From the NCBI RefSeq assembly GCF_045629565.1, contig NZ_JAZQRL010000033.1, positions 17,849-81,848 on the forward strand: DNA of 64,000 nt. The letters run 5' to 3'. Under the pieces are notes generated by a model, which did no database searches, was not told where the DNA came from, and saw nothing but the letters and a program-made list of their open reading frames with translations. A program made the translations under genes and the position numbers. Within the stretch, counting starts at the first letter, position 1, and the number at the start of each line of letters is the position of its first letter. Below are positions 36,949 through 45,890 of this stretch, piece after piece. This stretch comes from Arcticibacter sp045629565 (lineage in GTDB: Bacteria > Bacteroidota > Bacteroidia > Sphingobacteriales > Sphingobacteriaceae).

Positions 36949-36970
36949 AAAGTACTTTGTTATTCAAAGT
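36949..36970. promoter_or_regulatory. Operator copy 2 at the start of the CreD module
   Basis: AAAGTACTTTG-TT-ATTCAAAGT, 20 of 22 bases identical to copy 1, with the same ACTTTG-N5-CAAAGT inverted repeat. It begins 1 nt upstream of the membrane-protein start codon, so bound protein would block initiation of transcription or translation. Confidence 0.7.
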
Positions 36971-37030
36971 AAACTAAATTAGTTCAGACATACAAGATAA
37001 TATCGAAAAATACTCAAATGAAGGAGAGCG

Positions 37031-37657
37031 TTATTGGTCTTGGTTGAGCTTGATGGTTTTTGGGTCATACGTGAAATAGCTTTCAACAGCATCGGAGTTC
37101 ATGGCATGCACTGAAAGTGCTTTAATTGTGCTCTTTACAATTTCCGCAGATATACCCCTTGATCTCGAATCAAAAAATTTGACAGTATCCCCTGTGGATC
37201 CGATGCGATATTGGGACCGAAGTTGTATATCCGGATAGGCTGCCTGGAAGCGATCGAGCGTGCTGCCTACACTCATCCCATCTGGCGTTTTAAACTTTCC
37301 GGCAGTGGTTCTGATCTGTTTAACACTCTTGACCATCATGGTACTGTCCTTGTATGATGAATATATCGAGATCTCTGTTTCTTCTTTTCCTGAAAGATTT
37401 TCATCATACCAAATACCCCAGGCTTTACCCATAGCTGCGTCTCCCGCATCCGGTTCACCCATTATGTTTGCTACCGCTGTCATGTCTTGTCCGATGAACA
37501 GATCACCAATTGATTTCCCCGGAATGATGAGTTCTGCTTGGGGTGTGTTGGATGTCGCTGCGGTATCAGGACTACTGGTTTTGGAACCGGATGAATTGGA
37601 TTGGCAGGCAGATAGGGTAGCGCCAAGTATCAGGAGGGCTGTTTTTGATAGTTTCAT
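37031..37657 (-). CDS. Lipoprotein of unknown function
   Basis: The 208-residue protein has a lipobox LSAC near residue 18 and a Ser/Thr-rich linker. The mature part contains two similar segments (SIGDLFIGQDMTAVANIMGEPD and SVGSTLDRFQAAYPD) that recall the repeated motif of SmpA/BamE-like or BLIP-like folds. No confident family. It is divergent from the GH25 gene. Confidence 0.6.
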   Translation of the reverse strand: MKLSKTALLILGATLSACQSNSSGSKTSSPDTAATSNTPQAELIIPGKSIGDLFIGQDMTAVANIMGEPDAGDAAMGKAWGIWYDENLSGKEETEISIYSSYKDSTMMVKSVKQIRTTAGKFKTPDGMSVGSTLDRFQAAYPDIQLRSQYRIGSTGDTVKFFDSRSRGISAEIVKSTIKALSVHAMNSDAVESYFTYDPKTIKLNQDQ

Positions 37658-37746
37658 AGTCTTACAACATCAAACTGAGATGGTATGTTTATCGGCGCAG
37701 AGCTGAAGTTATCAAACAGATTGTCGTTAAAAGTCGTCATCTTTTC

Positions 37747-37754
37747 TACATTTG
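37747..37754 (+). promoter_or_regulatory. Candidate -7 box (TACATTTG) abutting the GH25 start
   Basis: TACATTTG matches TAnnTTTG and ends 5 nt before the GTG at 37760. A TTG at 37721-37723 lies 23 nt upstream as a possible -33 element, slightly far. A transcript from here would be nearly leaderless. Confidence 0.45.
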
Positions 37755-37759
37755 CAGCC

Positions 37760-38647
37760 GTGCCACCACGATCAAATACATCGCCGAAAAAACGCTCCGT
37801 TAAGAAGGGGAGAGGAACCAGCAAGCCAAGAGGAAGAAGGAAGCAAAGAACCAGATGGCCGCTTGCTTTGAAGTTATTTATTGCCGCGATCGTGATAATT
37901 ACGCTTTCTCCGCTCTATTACGGCTATGTCTTAAAAACGTTTACCTCATCGTGGCAGTGGATTAAAGATATTGGCGAAGACCCATTTTACCGCAGTTATT
38001 CCAGGTTCGGAATTAAGATTCCGAAAGGCTATGTCATACACGGTATAGATGTATCTTACGCTCAAGGGCAAATAGACTGGCATAAAGTTAGGGAGATGAA
38101 AGATGGCGATGTAGAAATTACCTTTGCTTTCATTAAGGCTACTGAAGGACTCTTAACAGTAGATCCATATTTTAAAAGAAATTGGCGTGAAGCCGCAAAA
38201 ACAGGAATTATATGCGGAGCATATCATTATTTCAGGCCTAAGAAAAGCGGAACAAAGCAAGCCCGCTTTTTTCTGCAAACGGCAAGTGTAGAGCAGGGAG
38301 ATCTCCCGCTTGTCGTTGACGTGGAGACGCTTGACGGGAAAGATCCGGCAGTAATGCGTAAGGAATTAAGGGCTTTTGTTGAGCATATCCAGGCAAAGAC
38401 AAAAGTGAAACCGGTCATATATTCGGGATTGAGTTTTTATCACGATTACCTGCAGGGGTACTTTGACGATCACATCTTGTGGATCGCCCACTATCACAGA
38501 GAGGAGCTTCGGATTAGAAAGGGGCATACCTGGCATTTCTGGCAGCATTCTGATAGGGGTAAAGTTAGCGGGATCAATCATGCAGTGGATTTTAACGTTT
38601 TCAATGGCGACAGCTCTTCACTAAAAAAATTGCTGATAAGAAAGTAA
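37760..38647 (+). CDS. Glycoside hydrolase family 25 lysozyme, membrane anchored
   Basis: GH25 enzymes cleave peptidoglycan between MurNAc and GlcNAc. The GTG at 37760 is preferred (reads MPPRSNTSPKKR). An upstream in-frame ATG at 37685 adds residues unlike the family and would overlap the -7 box at 37747. The protein (about 295 residues) has a basic N-terminus, one membrane segment (ALKLFIAAIVIITLSPLYYG) and a periplasmic GH25 domain with GIDVSYAQGQIDW, FAFIKATEG, GAYHYF and the catalytic acids of VVDVETLDGK. The transporter gene follows after 6 bp, suggesting co-transcription. Confidence 0.9.
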   Translation: MPPRSNTSPKKRSVKKGRGTSKPRGRRKQRTRWPLALKLFIAAIVIITLSPLYYGYVLKTFTSSWQWIKDIGEDPFYRSYSRFGIKIPKGYVIHGIDVSYAQGQIDWHKVREMKDGDVEITFAFIKATEGLLTVDPYFKRNWREAAKTGIICGAYHYFRPKKSGTKQARFFLQTASVEQGDLPLVVDVETLDGKDPAVMRKELRAFVEHIQAKTKVKPVIYSGLSFYHDYLQGYFDDHILWIAHYHREELRIRKGHTWHFWQHSDRGKVSGINHAVDFNVFNGDSSSLKKLLIRK

Positions 38648-38653
38648 GAACGT

Positions 38654-39460
38654 ATGAAAAAAACAACATTTGATATACCAAAGATGGACTGCGCGGCCGA
38701 AGAGCAAATGATTAGGATGAAGTTTGATGGAGATCCTGAGATAGTGAAACTGGACTTTAACCTGGCGCAGAGGAGACTGGAAGTTTACCACAACGGAGAA
38801 CCGACTGCAGTTGCAAATAGGTTAAGCGAACTGAATTTTGGCTCCAGACTCGTGGATTCGGTGCTGGTTGAAAGGTCGGATCAAGGTGACCTTCGGGCTA
38901 TTAATGCAAAAAAAGAAAGGAAGATGCTCTGGGCAGTTCTTTTCATCAATGCAGGTGCATTTGTATTGGAAATGGTGACAGGTCTGGTTGCTAAGTCAAT
39001 GGGTCTTGTTGCTGATAGTTTGGACATGCTGGCAGATGCCTTTGTGTATTCATTAAGCCTTTACGCGGTTGGAAAAGCAGCCGGCAGTAAGAAGAAAATC
39101 GCAGCGATAAGCGGATATATGCAGCTGTTGCTGGCTCTGGTCGGAATGATCGAAGTCTTGCGTCGCTTCATAGGACAGGAAGAAGCGCCAGACTTTGGAT
39201 TTATGATTGTTATTTCAATTATTGCTCTTGCAGGAAACGCTGTTTCTCTCTACCTGATACAACGAGCGAACAGCAGAGAAGCGCATATGCAGGCAAGCTA
39301 CATATTTACTTCCAATGACGTAATTGTAAATCTAGGAGTAATTCTTGCCGGAGTGCTTGTTTACTTTACAGGATCCAAAATTCCCGATCTGTTGATCGGC
39401 GCAATGGTGTTTGCGATCGTGGCAAGGGGAGCATTTCGCATCTTGAAGTTGGCTAAATAG
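38654..39460 (+). CDS. Cation diffusion facilitator-like transporter with N-terminal HMA-like domain
   Basis: The 268-residue protein has an N-terminal metal-binding-like domain (about 1-75) with PKMDCAAEEQ, where the CxxC of true HMA domains is reduced to one Cys plus two Glu. Six membrane helices follow. The CDF site motif is partly kept: DSLDMLADA in helix 2 supplies two Asp, and SNDVIVN in helix 5 has an Asn where the usual His would be. It probably exports a divalent cation, but the altered site leaves the metal open. It is 6 bp downstream of the GH25 gene. Confidence 0.85.
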   Translation: MKKTTFDIPKMDCAAEEQMIRMKFDGDPEIVKLDFNLAQRRLEVYHNGEPTAVANRLSELNFGSRLVDSVLVERSDQGDLRAINAKKERKMLWAVLFINAGAFVLEMVTGLVAKSMGLVADSLDMLADAFVYSLSLYAVGKAAGSKKKIAAISGYMQLLLALVGMIEVLRRFIGQEEAPDFGFMIVISIIALAGNAVSLYLIQRANSREAHMQASYIFTSNDVIVNLGVILAGVLVYFTGSKIPDLLIGAMVFAIVARGAFRILKLAK

Positions 39461-39475
39461 TGCTCAATACATATT

Positions 39476-39685
39476 ATGCATAAGTTCAAAGCAGTACTAC
39501 AGATCATTGGAATTAATCCTTTAGCCCATTCAGACCCAAGGGTAAAGACAATCACTTACGTCAACCGACCTGTGCTTTTCCGTATGGGGCACCGAATTTT
39601 CAGGAAGAACCAGGGTTTATATGTTATTAATGAAGGCAGTCAACTCCGGTATGATCTTAGGATGCAAGCCCAGATCACTGTTTGA
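39476..39685 (+). pseudogene. Truncated remnant resembling the start of a DUF1905-type protein
   Basis: The first 15 residues (MHKFKAVLQIIGINP) look like the conserved beginning of DUF1905-type proteins. After that the frame has no family resemblance, and it runs into the convergent hydrolase gene from 39617 on. A 3' deletion that removed most of the gene explains this best. It could instead be a chance frame. Confidence 0.35.
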
Positions 39686-40891
39686 GTAAGTCGCAAAATT
39701 GAGCTGCCTGTCTGCCGGCGCCTCTTTTAATATATGGCTCATGCCCTCAATAAGCACCAGCTTGGCCTTTGGTTGAGCCCTTTTAAGCAGGGTCGCGTTT
39801 TCGACGCTTACCTGAATGTCATTCGTTCCCTGTACAATTAGCACAGGCGCCCTGAGCTTTGAGAGTTCTGACCCGGGATCGTATTGCATCCATGATCGCA
39901 TGTAAGGCTGGATGGACGGCCGGAAATGTATTTCAAACCCGTTTGTTAACTTTTGGCCCAGAGGCTTCCCCGACTTGATAGTATCCAGAACTGCCACCGC
40001 CATTTTATAGTCATCAGACGAGAGAGCATCTTTGAACTGCGATTTCATGACAGCATCGGCCGGAAGGCCTAATCCTGCCAGCGATATAAAACCATCAACG
40101 TTTTCCAGCTGGCTGGCCATGATACCGACTAAAGATCCTTCACTATGGCCCGCAACGATAACTTTTGAAAAACGGGTATCGCTTTTCAGAAGCCTGATCA
40201 ATGCGGCAGCGTCGGCAACCATATCATCAAAAGTGAATTCGGCCTCGGTTCGCGAACTTGTACTCTGGCCAACTCCTCGTTTATCGTACCGGAGTACCGC
40301 AATGTTTTTTGCCCTTAACGCATCGCTGATCCTGGACAAGTAGTTAGGTTTCCCGTTAATCAAAATAGAATTTCCGTTTCTGTCAGTGGGGCCTGATCCA
40401 GCAATTAACAGTACCACTGGCACCTTGCCTGATAATCTGGGAACAGAAAGGGTACCTTTCAACTCGGAAGTAGGGGTGTTCACGCTTACGGCGCTTTCAT
40501 CTTCGCTAACAGTTGTTTGCTGACGTTTGTCAGCGTTTACATAAAAGCCGGCGAGCTTGTTGTTGTTATCAAAATGCAAATACAGTACCGGACCAGACTT
40601 CTCGAAGGTGCATATATAGCTCGTGATACCCCTTTCCGAGCTAAAGAATTCGCTGTTGAGTAATTTTCCAAACTGACTTTTCAGCTGGTTTATGACTGAA
40701 GGAACGTTAGCTGGCTGAATACTTTTTTTTATTTCGTCGGAGAACAGCTTATACAGGCTGTCCGCTTCGCCAGCATTGTAGCCACTCACAAATTGGTCGG
40801 CTAAATTTTTTTTGACTGCCGTATCCTGAGGAAAACCGTTCAACAGGGAAAGAGCCATTATAGCTGTAAGAAGAAGTTGCTTTATGTACAT
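39617..40891 (-). CDS. Exported alpha/beta hydrolase (S33-like) with N-terminal DUF3887
   Basis: The 424-residue protein has a signal peptide (ending near LLNGFPQD). A DUF3887-like domain (about 25-125; FVSGYNAGEADSLYKLFSDE) is followed by an alpha/beta hydrolase of the serine aminopeptidase S33 group. The nucleophile Ser is in VAGHSEGS, GSGPTDRNGNS lies near the oxyanion hole, and the C-terminal EGMSHILKE carries the catalytic His. The exact substrate is unknown. It acts outside the cytoplasm. The gene ends inside the putative remnant at 39476-39685. Confidence 0.88.
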   Translation of the reverse strand: MYIKQLLLTAIMALSLLNGFPQDTAVKKNLADQFVSGYNAGEADSLYKLFSDEIKKSIQPANVPSVINQLKSQFGKLLNSEFFSSERGITSYICTFEKSGPVLYLHFDNNNKLAGFYVNADKRQQTTVSEDESAVSVNTPTSELKGTLSVPRLSGKVPVVLLIAGSGPTDRNGNSILINGKPNYLSRISDALRAKNIAVLRYDKRGVGQSTSSRTEAEFTFDDMVADAAALIRLLKSDTRFSKVIVAGHSEGSLVGIMASQLENVDGFISLAGLGLPADAVMKSQFKDALSSDDYKMAVAVLDTIKSGKPLGQKLTNGFEIHFRPSIQPYMRSWMQYDPGSELSKLRAPVLIVQGTNDIQVSVENATLLKRAQPKAKLVLIEGMSHILKEAPADRQLNFATYSNSDLGLHPKIIPELTAFINNI

Positions 40892-41190
40892 TTTGTAATG
40901 ATTGTAATAGTTATAGCGTTAGTTAAAGCTTGCCATGTAAGATACCAGAAGTGTTAGTTCTCCTGTAAAGCCTGACTAGCTATTTTACTAATGTATGGGT
41001 AGGCTTATTGGACACCAGACATTAGTGAAAGCACGCTTGCATTCCGTAAAAATAGACGCGCACGACTTGGTTAAAGTATTGCAATATCAAGAAAAAACTC
41101 AGTACTGCAAACAAAGAAGTGAACTGTAAACAAGTTTACTTGAAATATTTGGCCTTTCGAAACTTTCGAAATCTCCTGAAGAGACTTCTG

Positions 41191-41532
41191 TTATATCACA
41201 AATGCTCTCAACTCTGCCATCTTCCCATCCCGAAATGTCCAGACATCACAATAGGAGTAATCGACCATGTTTCCCTCCTCATTTTTCAAACTGATTGTTC
41301 CTACTGCTGTTACAAAGTCTTGTTCGGCAATTAAGATTTCAACCGTGAATTTTGGAGGTTCCACATACGCCTTCGTTATATACTGCCTAACAGCTTCTTT
41401 CCCTACCAATTGCTTATCTCCAATAAACGTCCATATGGTATCATCCGAGCAAAAGGTAAGAAATTCTTCGATATCACCTCTTATAACAGCAGCGTTTGCC
41501 TGTTCTAGTATAATTTTATTGTTCGATTTCAT
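41191..41532 (-). CDS. SnoaL/NTF2-like small protein
   Basis: The 113-residue protein has the NTF2-like fold pattern (ANAAVIRGDIEEFLTFCSDDTIWTFIG at the start, ending SYCDVWTFRDGKMAELRAFVI). Members are enzymes or ligand carriers; no function can be given. The 299-base gap before it (40892-41190) shows no gene. Confidence 0.8.
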   Translation of the reverse strand: MKSNNKIILEQANAAVIRGDIEEFLTFCSDDTIWTFIGDKQLVGKEAVRQYITKAYVEPPKFTVEILIAEQDFVTAVGTISLKNEEGNMVDYSYCDVWTFRDGKMAELRAFVI

Positions 41533-41732
41533 TATTTTCTTGTTTGTGTAGAATAGAGCTGAGTGATCATTAATTAATTCTTTTTGCCTGTAATTGTTTG
41601 CCGTGATGAGGATCAGGCTGTTAGCCCTATGTCATAATTTATGCATACATTGTAGAGCATTTTCTCGCCGGAAGATGCTTTTTACACAAATCTACCTGCC
41701 TGTGGTTAAAATCCAGGAGCAGTAATAATCAA

Positions 41733-43283
41733 ATGATGGAGAAAGAAATAAAGGGGGAAGACCTTAAAATTGAACTGCGCACGCTAACGAAAGAGGATTA
41801 TCTGGGCTTGAAGTCGTCTATGATGGAAGCCTACGCCGAATGGGAAGGCGCCTCTTTCTGGGGTGAAACGCACATTAATAAACTAGTTGAAATTTTTCCT
41901 GAGGGCCAGATTTGCATATTGGTGAACGGAGCGATCGCGGGATGTGCATTGTCTTTAATTGTTAATTATGATCAGTTCGGCGATAATCATACCTATACGC
42001 AGATTACCGGAAATTATTCTTTTTCAACTCATAATCCTAAAGGAGATGTGCTGTACGGAATCGATTTCTTCGTGCATCCCGATTTCAGAGGAATGCGAAT
42101 TGGAAGACGACTCTACGACGCGAGGAAAGAGATATGCGAGCGGCTTAATCTGAGGGCTGTTATAGCGGGAGGACGTATTCCTAAATATAAAGATTATGCA
42201 GACCAATTGACACCCAAGGCCTATCTTGACAAAGTGAAAGGAAAGGAAATACATGACCCTACCTTATCATTTCAATTGGCAAATGATTTCCACGTTAGAA
42301 AAATATTGAAAGGATACCTACCCGGTGACACACAATCACTGGAATATGCGTCATTGTTAGAGTGGAACAACATTTACTATAACGAAGAGGATGCAAATAT
42401 CAACTCCAAGAAGTCCATCATTCGTTTAGGCCTTGTACAATGGCAGATGAGGCCGTTCCCCAATCTGGAGTCGCTATGCGAGCAGATTGAGTTCTTTGTG
42501 GACGTAGTCAGTGATTATCAAAGCGACTTCATTCTATTTCCGGAGCTATTCAATGCGCCCTTAATGACGGCATATAATCATTTGACCGGAGCGGAGGCAA
42601 TGCGCGAGATTTCCAACTTCACTATACCCCTGAGGGATAAATTCATGGAGTATGCCATTAGCTACAACATCAATATTATCACCGGAAGTATGCCGTACCT
42701 GGAAGACGGCGTGTTGCAAAATGTCGGTTACCTGTGTCGCCGGGACGGCTCGTACGAGATGTACCGAAAGATCCATCTAACACCTTCGGAGCAAAGTGCA
42801 TGGGGAATGGTTGGGGGAGATGCTATCGGTACTTATGATACAGATTGCGGCAAAATAGGGATCCTCATTTGCTATGACGTCGAGTTTCCTGAACTTCCGA
42901 GACTTCTTGCAGAAGATGGAATGCAGATACTATTTGTTCCCTTTATGACTGATACACAAAATGGCTACACACGCGTCAGAAGCTGTGCACAAGCTCGTGC
43001 CATAGAGAATGAATGTTATGTCGCCATTGCAGGAAGCGTGGGCAACTTACCAAAGGTTCACAACATGGATATTCAATACGCACAATCGGCAGTCTTCACC
43101 CCATCTGATTTTTCTTTCCCGAGCAACGGAATCAAAGCGGAGGCAACGCCTAATACGGAAACTACACTCATCGCTGATGTGGATGTCGACTTATTAAAGG
43201 AGTTACATAGCTTTGGTGCAGTCCGGAACCTTAAAGACAGGAGGCTGGATATTTATAAGATTGTCAGCAAGACTAAGAAATAA
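41733..43283 (+). CDS. GNAT acetyltransferase fused to carbon-nitrogen hydrolase
   Basis: The 516-residue protein has a GNAT domain at about 10-215 (FFVHPDFRGMRIGRRLYDARKE contains the acetyl-CoA loop) and a nitrilase-superfamily domain at about 225-510. The latter has the catalytic triad: Glu in LFPELFNAP (near 270), Lys in YRKIHLTPSEQ (near 346) and Cys in ILICYDVEFPE (near 380). Both domains look intact. Similar two-domain proteins occur across bacteria and their substrates are largely unknown. The start is one of two adjacent ATG codons (41733/41736). It is followed by a 142-base gap before the FGE gene. Confidence 0.93.
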   Translation: MMEKEIKGEDLKIELRTLTKEDYLGLKSSMMEAYAEWEGASFWGETHINKLVEIFPEGQICILVNGAIAGCALSLIVNYDQFGDNHTYTQITGNYSFSTHNPKGDVLYGIDFFVHPDFRGMRIGRRLYDARKEICERLNLRAVIAGGRIPKYKDYADQLTPKAYLDKVKGKEIHDPTLSFQLANDFHVRKILKGYLPGDTQSLEYASLLEWNNIYYNEEDANINSKKSIIRLGLVQWQMRPFPNLESLCEQIEFFVDVVSDYQSDFILFPELFNAPLMTAYNHLTGAEAMREISNFTIPLRDKFMEYAISYNINIITGSMPYLEDGVLQNVGYLCRRDGSYEMYRKIHLTPSEQSAWGMVGGDAIGTYDTDCGKIGILICYDVEFPELPRLLAEDGMQILFVPFMTDTQNGYTRVRSCAQARAIENECYVAIAGSVGNLPKVHNMDIQYAQSAVFTPSDFSFPSNGIKAEATPNTETTLIADVDVDLLKELHSFGAVRNLKDRRLDIYKIVSKTKK

Positions 43284-43425
43284 GTTGAACCGCCAGGTTT
43301 GACATGATTTCTGATATATATGGTAGACTACGCGTTTTATAAAGATATACATTTGACAGCTTGTTAAATTGCAATGTCCGGGTGATTTCTAAGCCACAGA
43401 AAAATTGGAAAACTGACAAAAGAAG

Positions 43426-44562
43426 ATGAAGCATATGTCCATTTTGATACAGGATATAAAAAGTTCACAGTTATCTATCAGTATAAATCGCATTCGGCAA
43501 TCAAGGTGTCTTTTTATACTTATAGCGGTAACTTCGATAGTAAGTTCATGTCAACAGAAAAGCGATAAAATAGGTTCTTCTCCGGTCAATCGAAATGTAC
43601 CGACAAACGCCAAAGATAATGCTAATGCCGAGCGTCCGGGAATGGTTTGGATACCGGCAGGTGAGTTTAGGCAGGGCGGAGACAACGCACAGGCGGCCGA
43701 CGATGAATATCCGAAACACAACGTGAAGCTGGACGGCTTCTGGATTGATGTAACGGAAGTGACGAATGCTCAGTTCGCTGAATTTGTAAAAGCCACTGGA
43801 TATGTTACAACAGCGGAGAAAAAACCTGAATGGGATGAGATCCAAAAACAACTGCCACCCGGTACTCCGAAGCCCGATGAGAGCTTGTTCGTTGCAGCAT
43901 CACTAGTGTTTAGACCAACTCCAGCCCAGGTTTCTTTGGACGACAATTCTCAATGGTGGGAGTGGAAGGAAGGTGCCAACTGGAGGCATCCAGAGGGTCC
44001 CGGAAGTGACATTAAAGGCAAAGATACCTACCCTGTCGTCCATGTGTCCTGGTTTGACGCACAAGCTTATGCGAAGTGGGCTGGCAAGCGTTTGCCAACA
44101 GAAGCGGAATGGGAATATGCCTCCCGGGGGGGACTGGACAATAACATCTATCCCTGGGGCAATGAGCCGGTTAATAGCGGCGTACCGAGGGCGAACTTCT
44201 GGCAAGGAAACTTCCCAAGTAAGAATACAGTAGCAGATAAGTTCTACTATTCGGCTCCAGTTAAATCATTTAGTCCGAATGGGTATGGTTTGTATGATAT
44301 GGCAGGAAATGTCTGGGAATGGTGCGCGGATTTATACCATCATGACTATTATAAAGATGTGCGGAATGGTGCAGTGAATCCAAAAGGACCTTCAACAAGT
44401 TTTGATCCTGCAGAACCAACTGCCTCAAAACGAGTCATGAGAGGCGGATCTTATTTGTGCAATGATAGCTATTGCTCTGGATACAGGTCCGCAAGGAGGA
44501 TGAGGAGTACAGAGGATAGTAGCTTTCAGCATCTAGGTTTCCGCTGTGTGAGTGACAAATAG
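43426..44562 (+). CDS. Formylglycine-generating enzyme family lipoprotein
   Basis: The 378-residue protein has an uncleaved-length N-terminus of about 30 residues before a lipobox (VTSIVSSC), so it is probably a lipoprotein. The SUMF1/FGE fold follows from MVWIPAGEF (near 70) to GFRCV at the end. Both catalytic cysteines of FGE are kept as C345-x4-C350 in LCNDSYCSGYR, so it can oxidise a target Cys to formylglycine, the step that activates type I sulfatases. No sulfatase is in the window. A small CC-motif lipoprotein follows after 20 bp. Confidence 0.9.
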   Translation: MKHMSILIQDIKSSQLSISINRIRQSRCLFILIAVTSIVSSCQQKSDKIGSSPVNRNVPTNAKDNANAERPGMVWIPAGEFRQGGDNAQAADDEYPKHNVKLDGFWIDVTEVTNAQFAEFVKATGYVTTAEKKPEWDEIQKQLPPGTPKPDESLFVAASLVFRPTPAQVSLDDNSQWWEWKEGANWRHPEGPGSDIKGKDTYPVVHVSWFDAQAYAKWAGKRLPTEAEWEYASRGGLDNNIYPWGNEPVNSGVPRANFWQGNFPSKNTVADKFYYSAPVKSFSPNGYGLYDMAGNVWEWCADLYHHDYYKDVRNGAVNPKGPSTSFDPAEPTASKRVMRGGSYLCNDSYCSGYRSARRMRSTEDSSFQHLGFRCVSDK

Positions 44563-44582
44563 CTTATGCCAATACCTAATAT

Positions 44583-44810
44583 ATGTTATCTTCCCCAATC
44601 AGATCGAAAACTTATATCCTAATAGTGATAGTACAAACCATAGGGGTGGCATCTTGCCAATCAGATTCTCTTACCAAGCAGGCTAGCGCTGTCCATCAGC
44701 AAGTCAACAGAGATACGGTGCAGAATCAAGATATCAAGCCTTGTTGCCAATCTAATATTCCGGATCGTTTTGGTGTACCGTCAACGATCAACATGCAAGG
44801 ATCTCCATAA
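44583..44810 (+). CDS. Small CC-motif lipoprotein downstream of FGE
   Basis: The 75-residue protein has a signal ending in the lipobox IGVASC. Its mature part of about 50 residues carries CCQSNIPDRFG near the C-terminus. The IPDR segment faintly resembles the x-P-x-R part of the sulfatase C-x-P-x-R motif, but the Cys lies too far upstream to fit it. It is 20 bp downstream of the FGE gene and in the same direction, so functional coupling is likely. No family recognised. Confidence 0.6.
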   Translation: MLSSPIRSKTYILIVIVQTIGVASCQSDSLTKQASAVHQQVNRDTVQNQDIKPCCQSNIPDRFGVPSTINMQGSP

Positions 44811-44924
44811 TTCACAGCTTATGAAGAAGTCGAAATACCCTTAAGGGCTAACTTAAGGGATGCAGCTGGTTAAAGGGATTATCCAGCCTCTCCGGGGTGC
44901 AAGTCTGGTAGGATAAACTTCTCG

Positions 44925-45821
44925 TTAGTTAAATGTCTGCCGAAATTCAATAGGAGAAAGGCTGGTTTTTTTCTTAAAAAGCGTGCTAAACGATTGGGCG
45001 TGTTCAAATCCCAATGCATAAGCGATTTCGCTTACAGACAAATTTGTAGTCGAGAGCTTTTCTTTAGCCTTTTCGATCAACTTCTCATGTATATGCTGCT
45101 GCGTGTTTTGCCCGGTATGCATACGCAAGAGATCGCTCAGGTAGTTCGGTGACAGGTTCATAAGCTTCGCAATACGCTGTACTGTTAGCAGTTCCGGATG
45201 TGTTGTGGTATTGCTATGAAAATAATCGTTCACAAGGCGTTCAAATTTCGCAAGCAGCTGATGGTTGTGGTTATTCCGGGTGATAAACTGCCGCTCATAA
45301 AATCGATTGCAATAGTTAAGCAATAACTCGATTTGCGATAGAATGATATGCTGTGTGTGTTTATCGATATGCAGACATTCTTTATCGATTTTATTCAGGA
45401 TGGTGATAAGATCACCTTCTTCTTCAGCGGAAAGATGTAGTGCCTCATTGACGGCGTAGGAGAAGTAACTATAACTGTTAATGGTTCTTGCTAACGGATG
45501 GGCCAGCAAAAAATCAGGGTGAAAGATAAGCAGGTAGCCCGATCCGCACTCTATAGTGCTTAAATCCAGATATTGAACCTGATTAGGTGCAGTAAAGCTC
45601 AGAACGCCCTTGTCGTAATCATAGTGTTGTTGACCGTATCTTATCTTACCATTCGCTTCCCTTTTTAAGGCGACACAATAAAACAGGTTGACAAAACCTT
45701 TCCATACATCATCTTCCAGGAAAATACTTTCGGCGAGATTGATTACACTTACCAGTGGATGTCTGGGTTCAGGTAACGATAGTAAGCGGTGAAATTGAGA
45801 GACAGATTTAATCGCGTTCAT
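44925..45821 (-). CDS. AraC family transcriptional regulator
   Basis: The 298-residue protein has an N-terminal cupin-like sensor (about 1-170) and a C-terminal AraC DNA-binding domain. The latter has helix-turn-helix residues (RIAKLMNLSPNYLSDLLR and SVSEIAYALGFEHAQSFSTLFKKKT). It is 69 bp downstream of an aldo/keto reductase on the same strand, a pairing often seen where the regulator controls the reductase. The ligand is unknown. Confidence 0.9.
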   Translation of the reverse strand: MNAIKSVSQFHRLLSLPEPRHPLVSVINLAESIFLEDDVWKGFVNLFYCVALKREANGKIRYGQQHYDYDKGVLSFTAPNQVQYLDLSTIECGSGYLLIFHPDFLLAHPLARTINSYSYFSYAVNEALHLSAEEEGDLITILNKIDKECLHIDKHTQHIILSQIELLLNYCNRFYERQFITRNNHNHQLLAKFERLVNDYFHSNTTTHPELLTVQRIAKLMNLSPNYLSDLLRMHTGQNTQQHIHEKLIEKAKEKLSTTNLSVSEIAYALGFEHAQSFSTLFKKKTSLSPIEFRQTFN

Positions 45822-45890
45822 TATAGCAATATAAACATTTCAAGGTGTGGAATAATCGTTGCTTCGTCACAATGCAGCCATGCAGGTATG

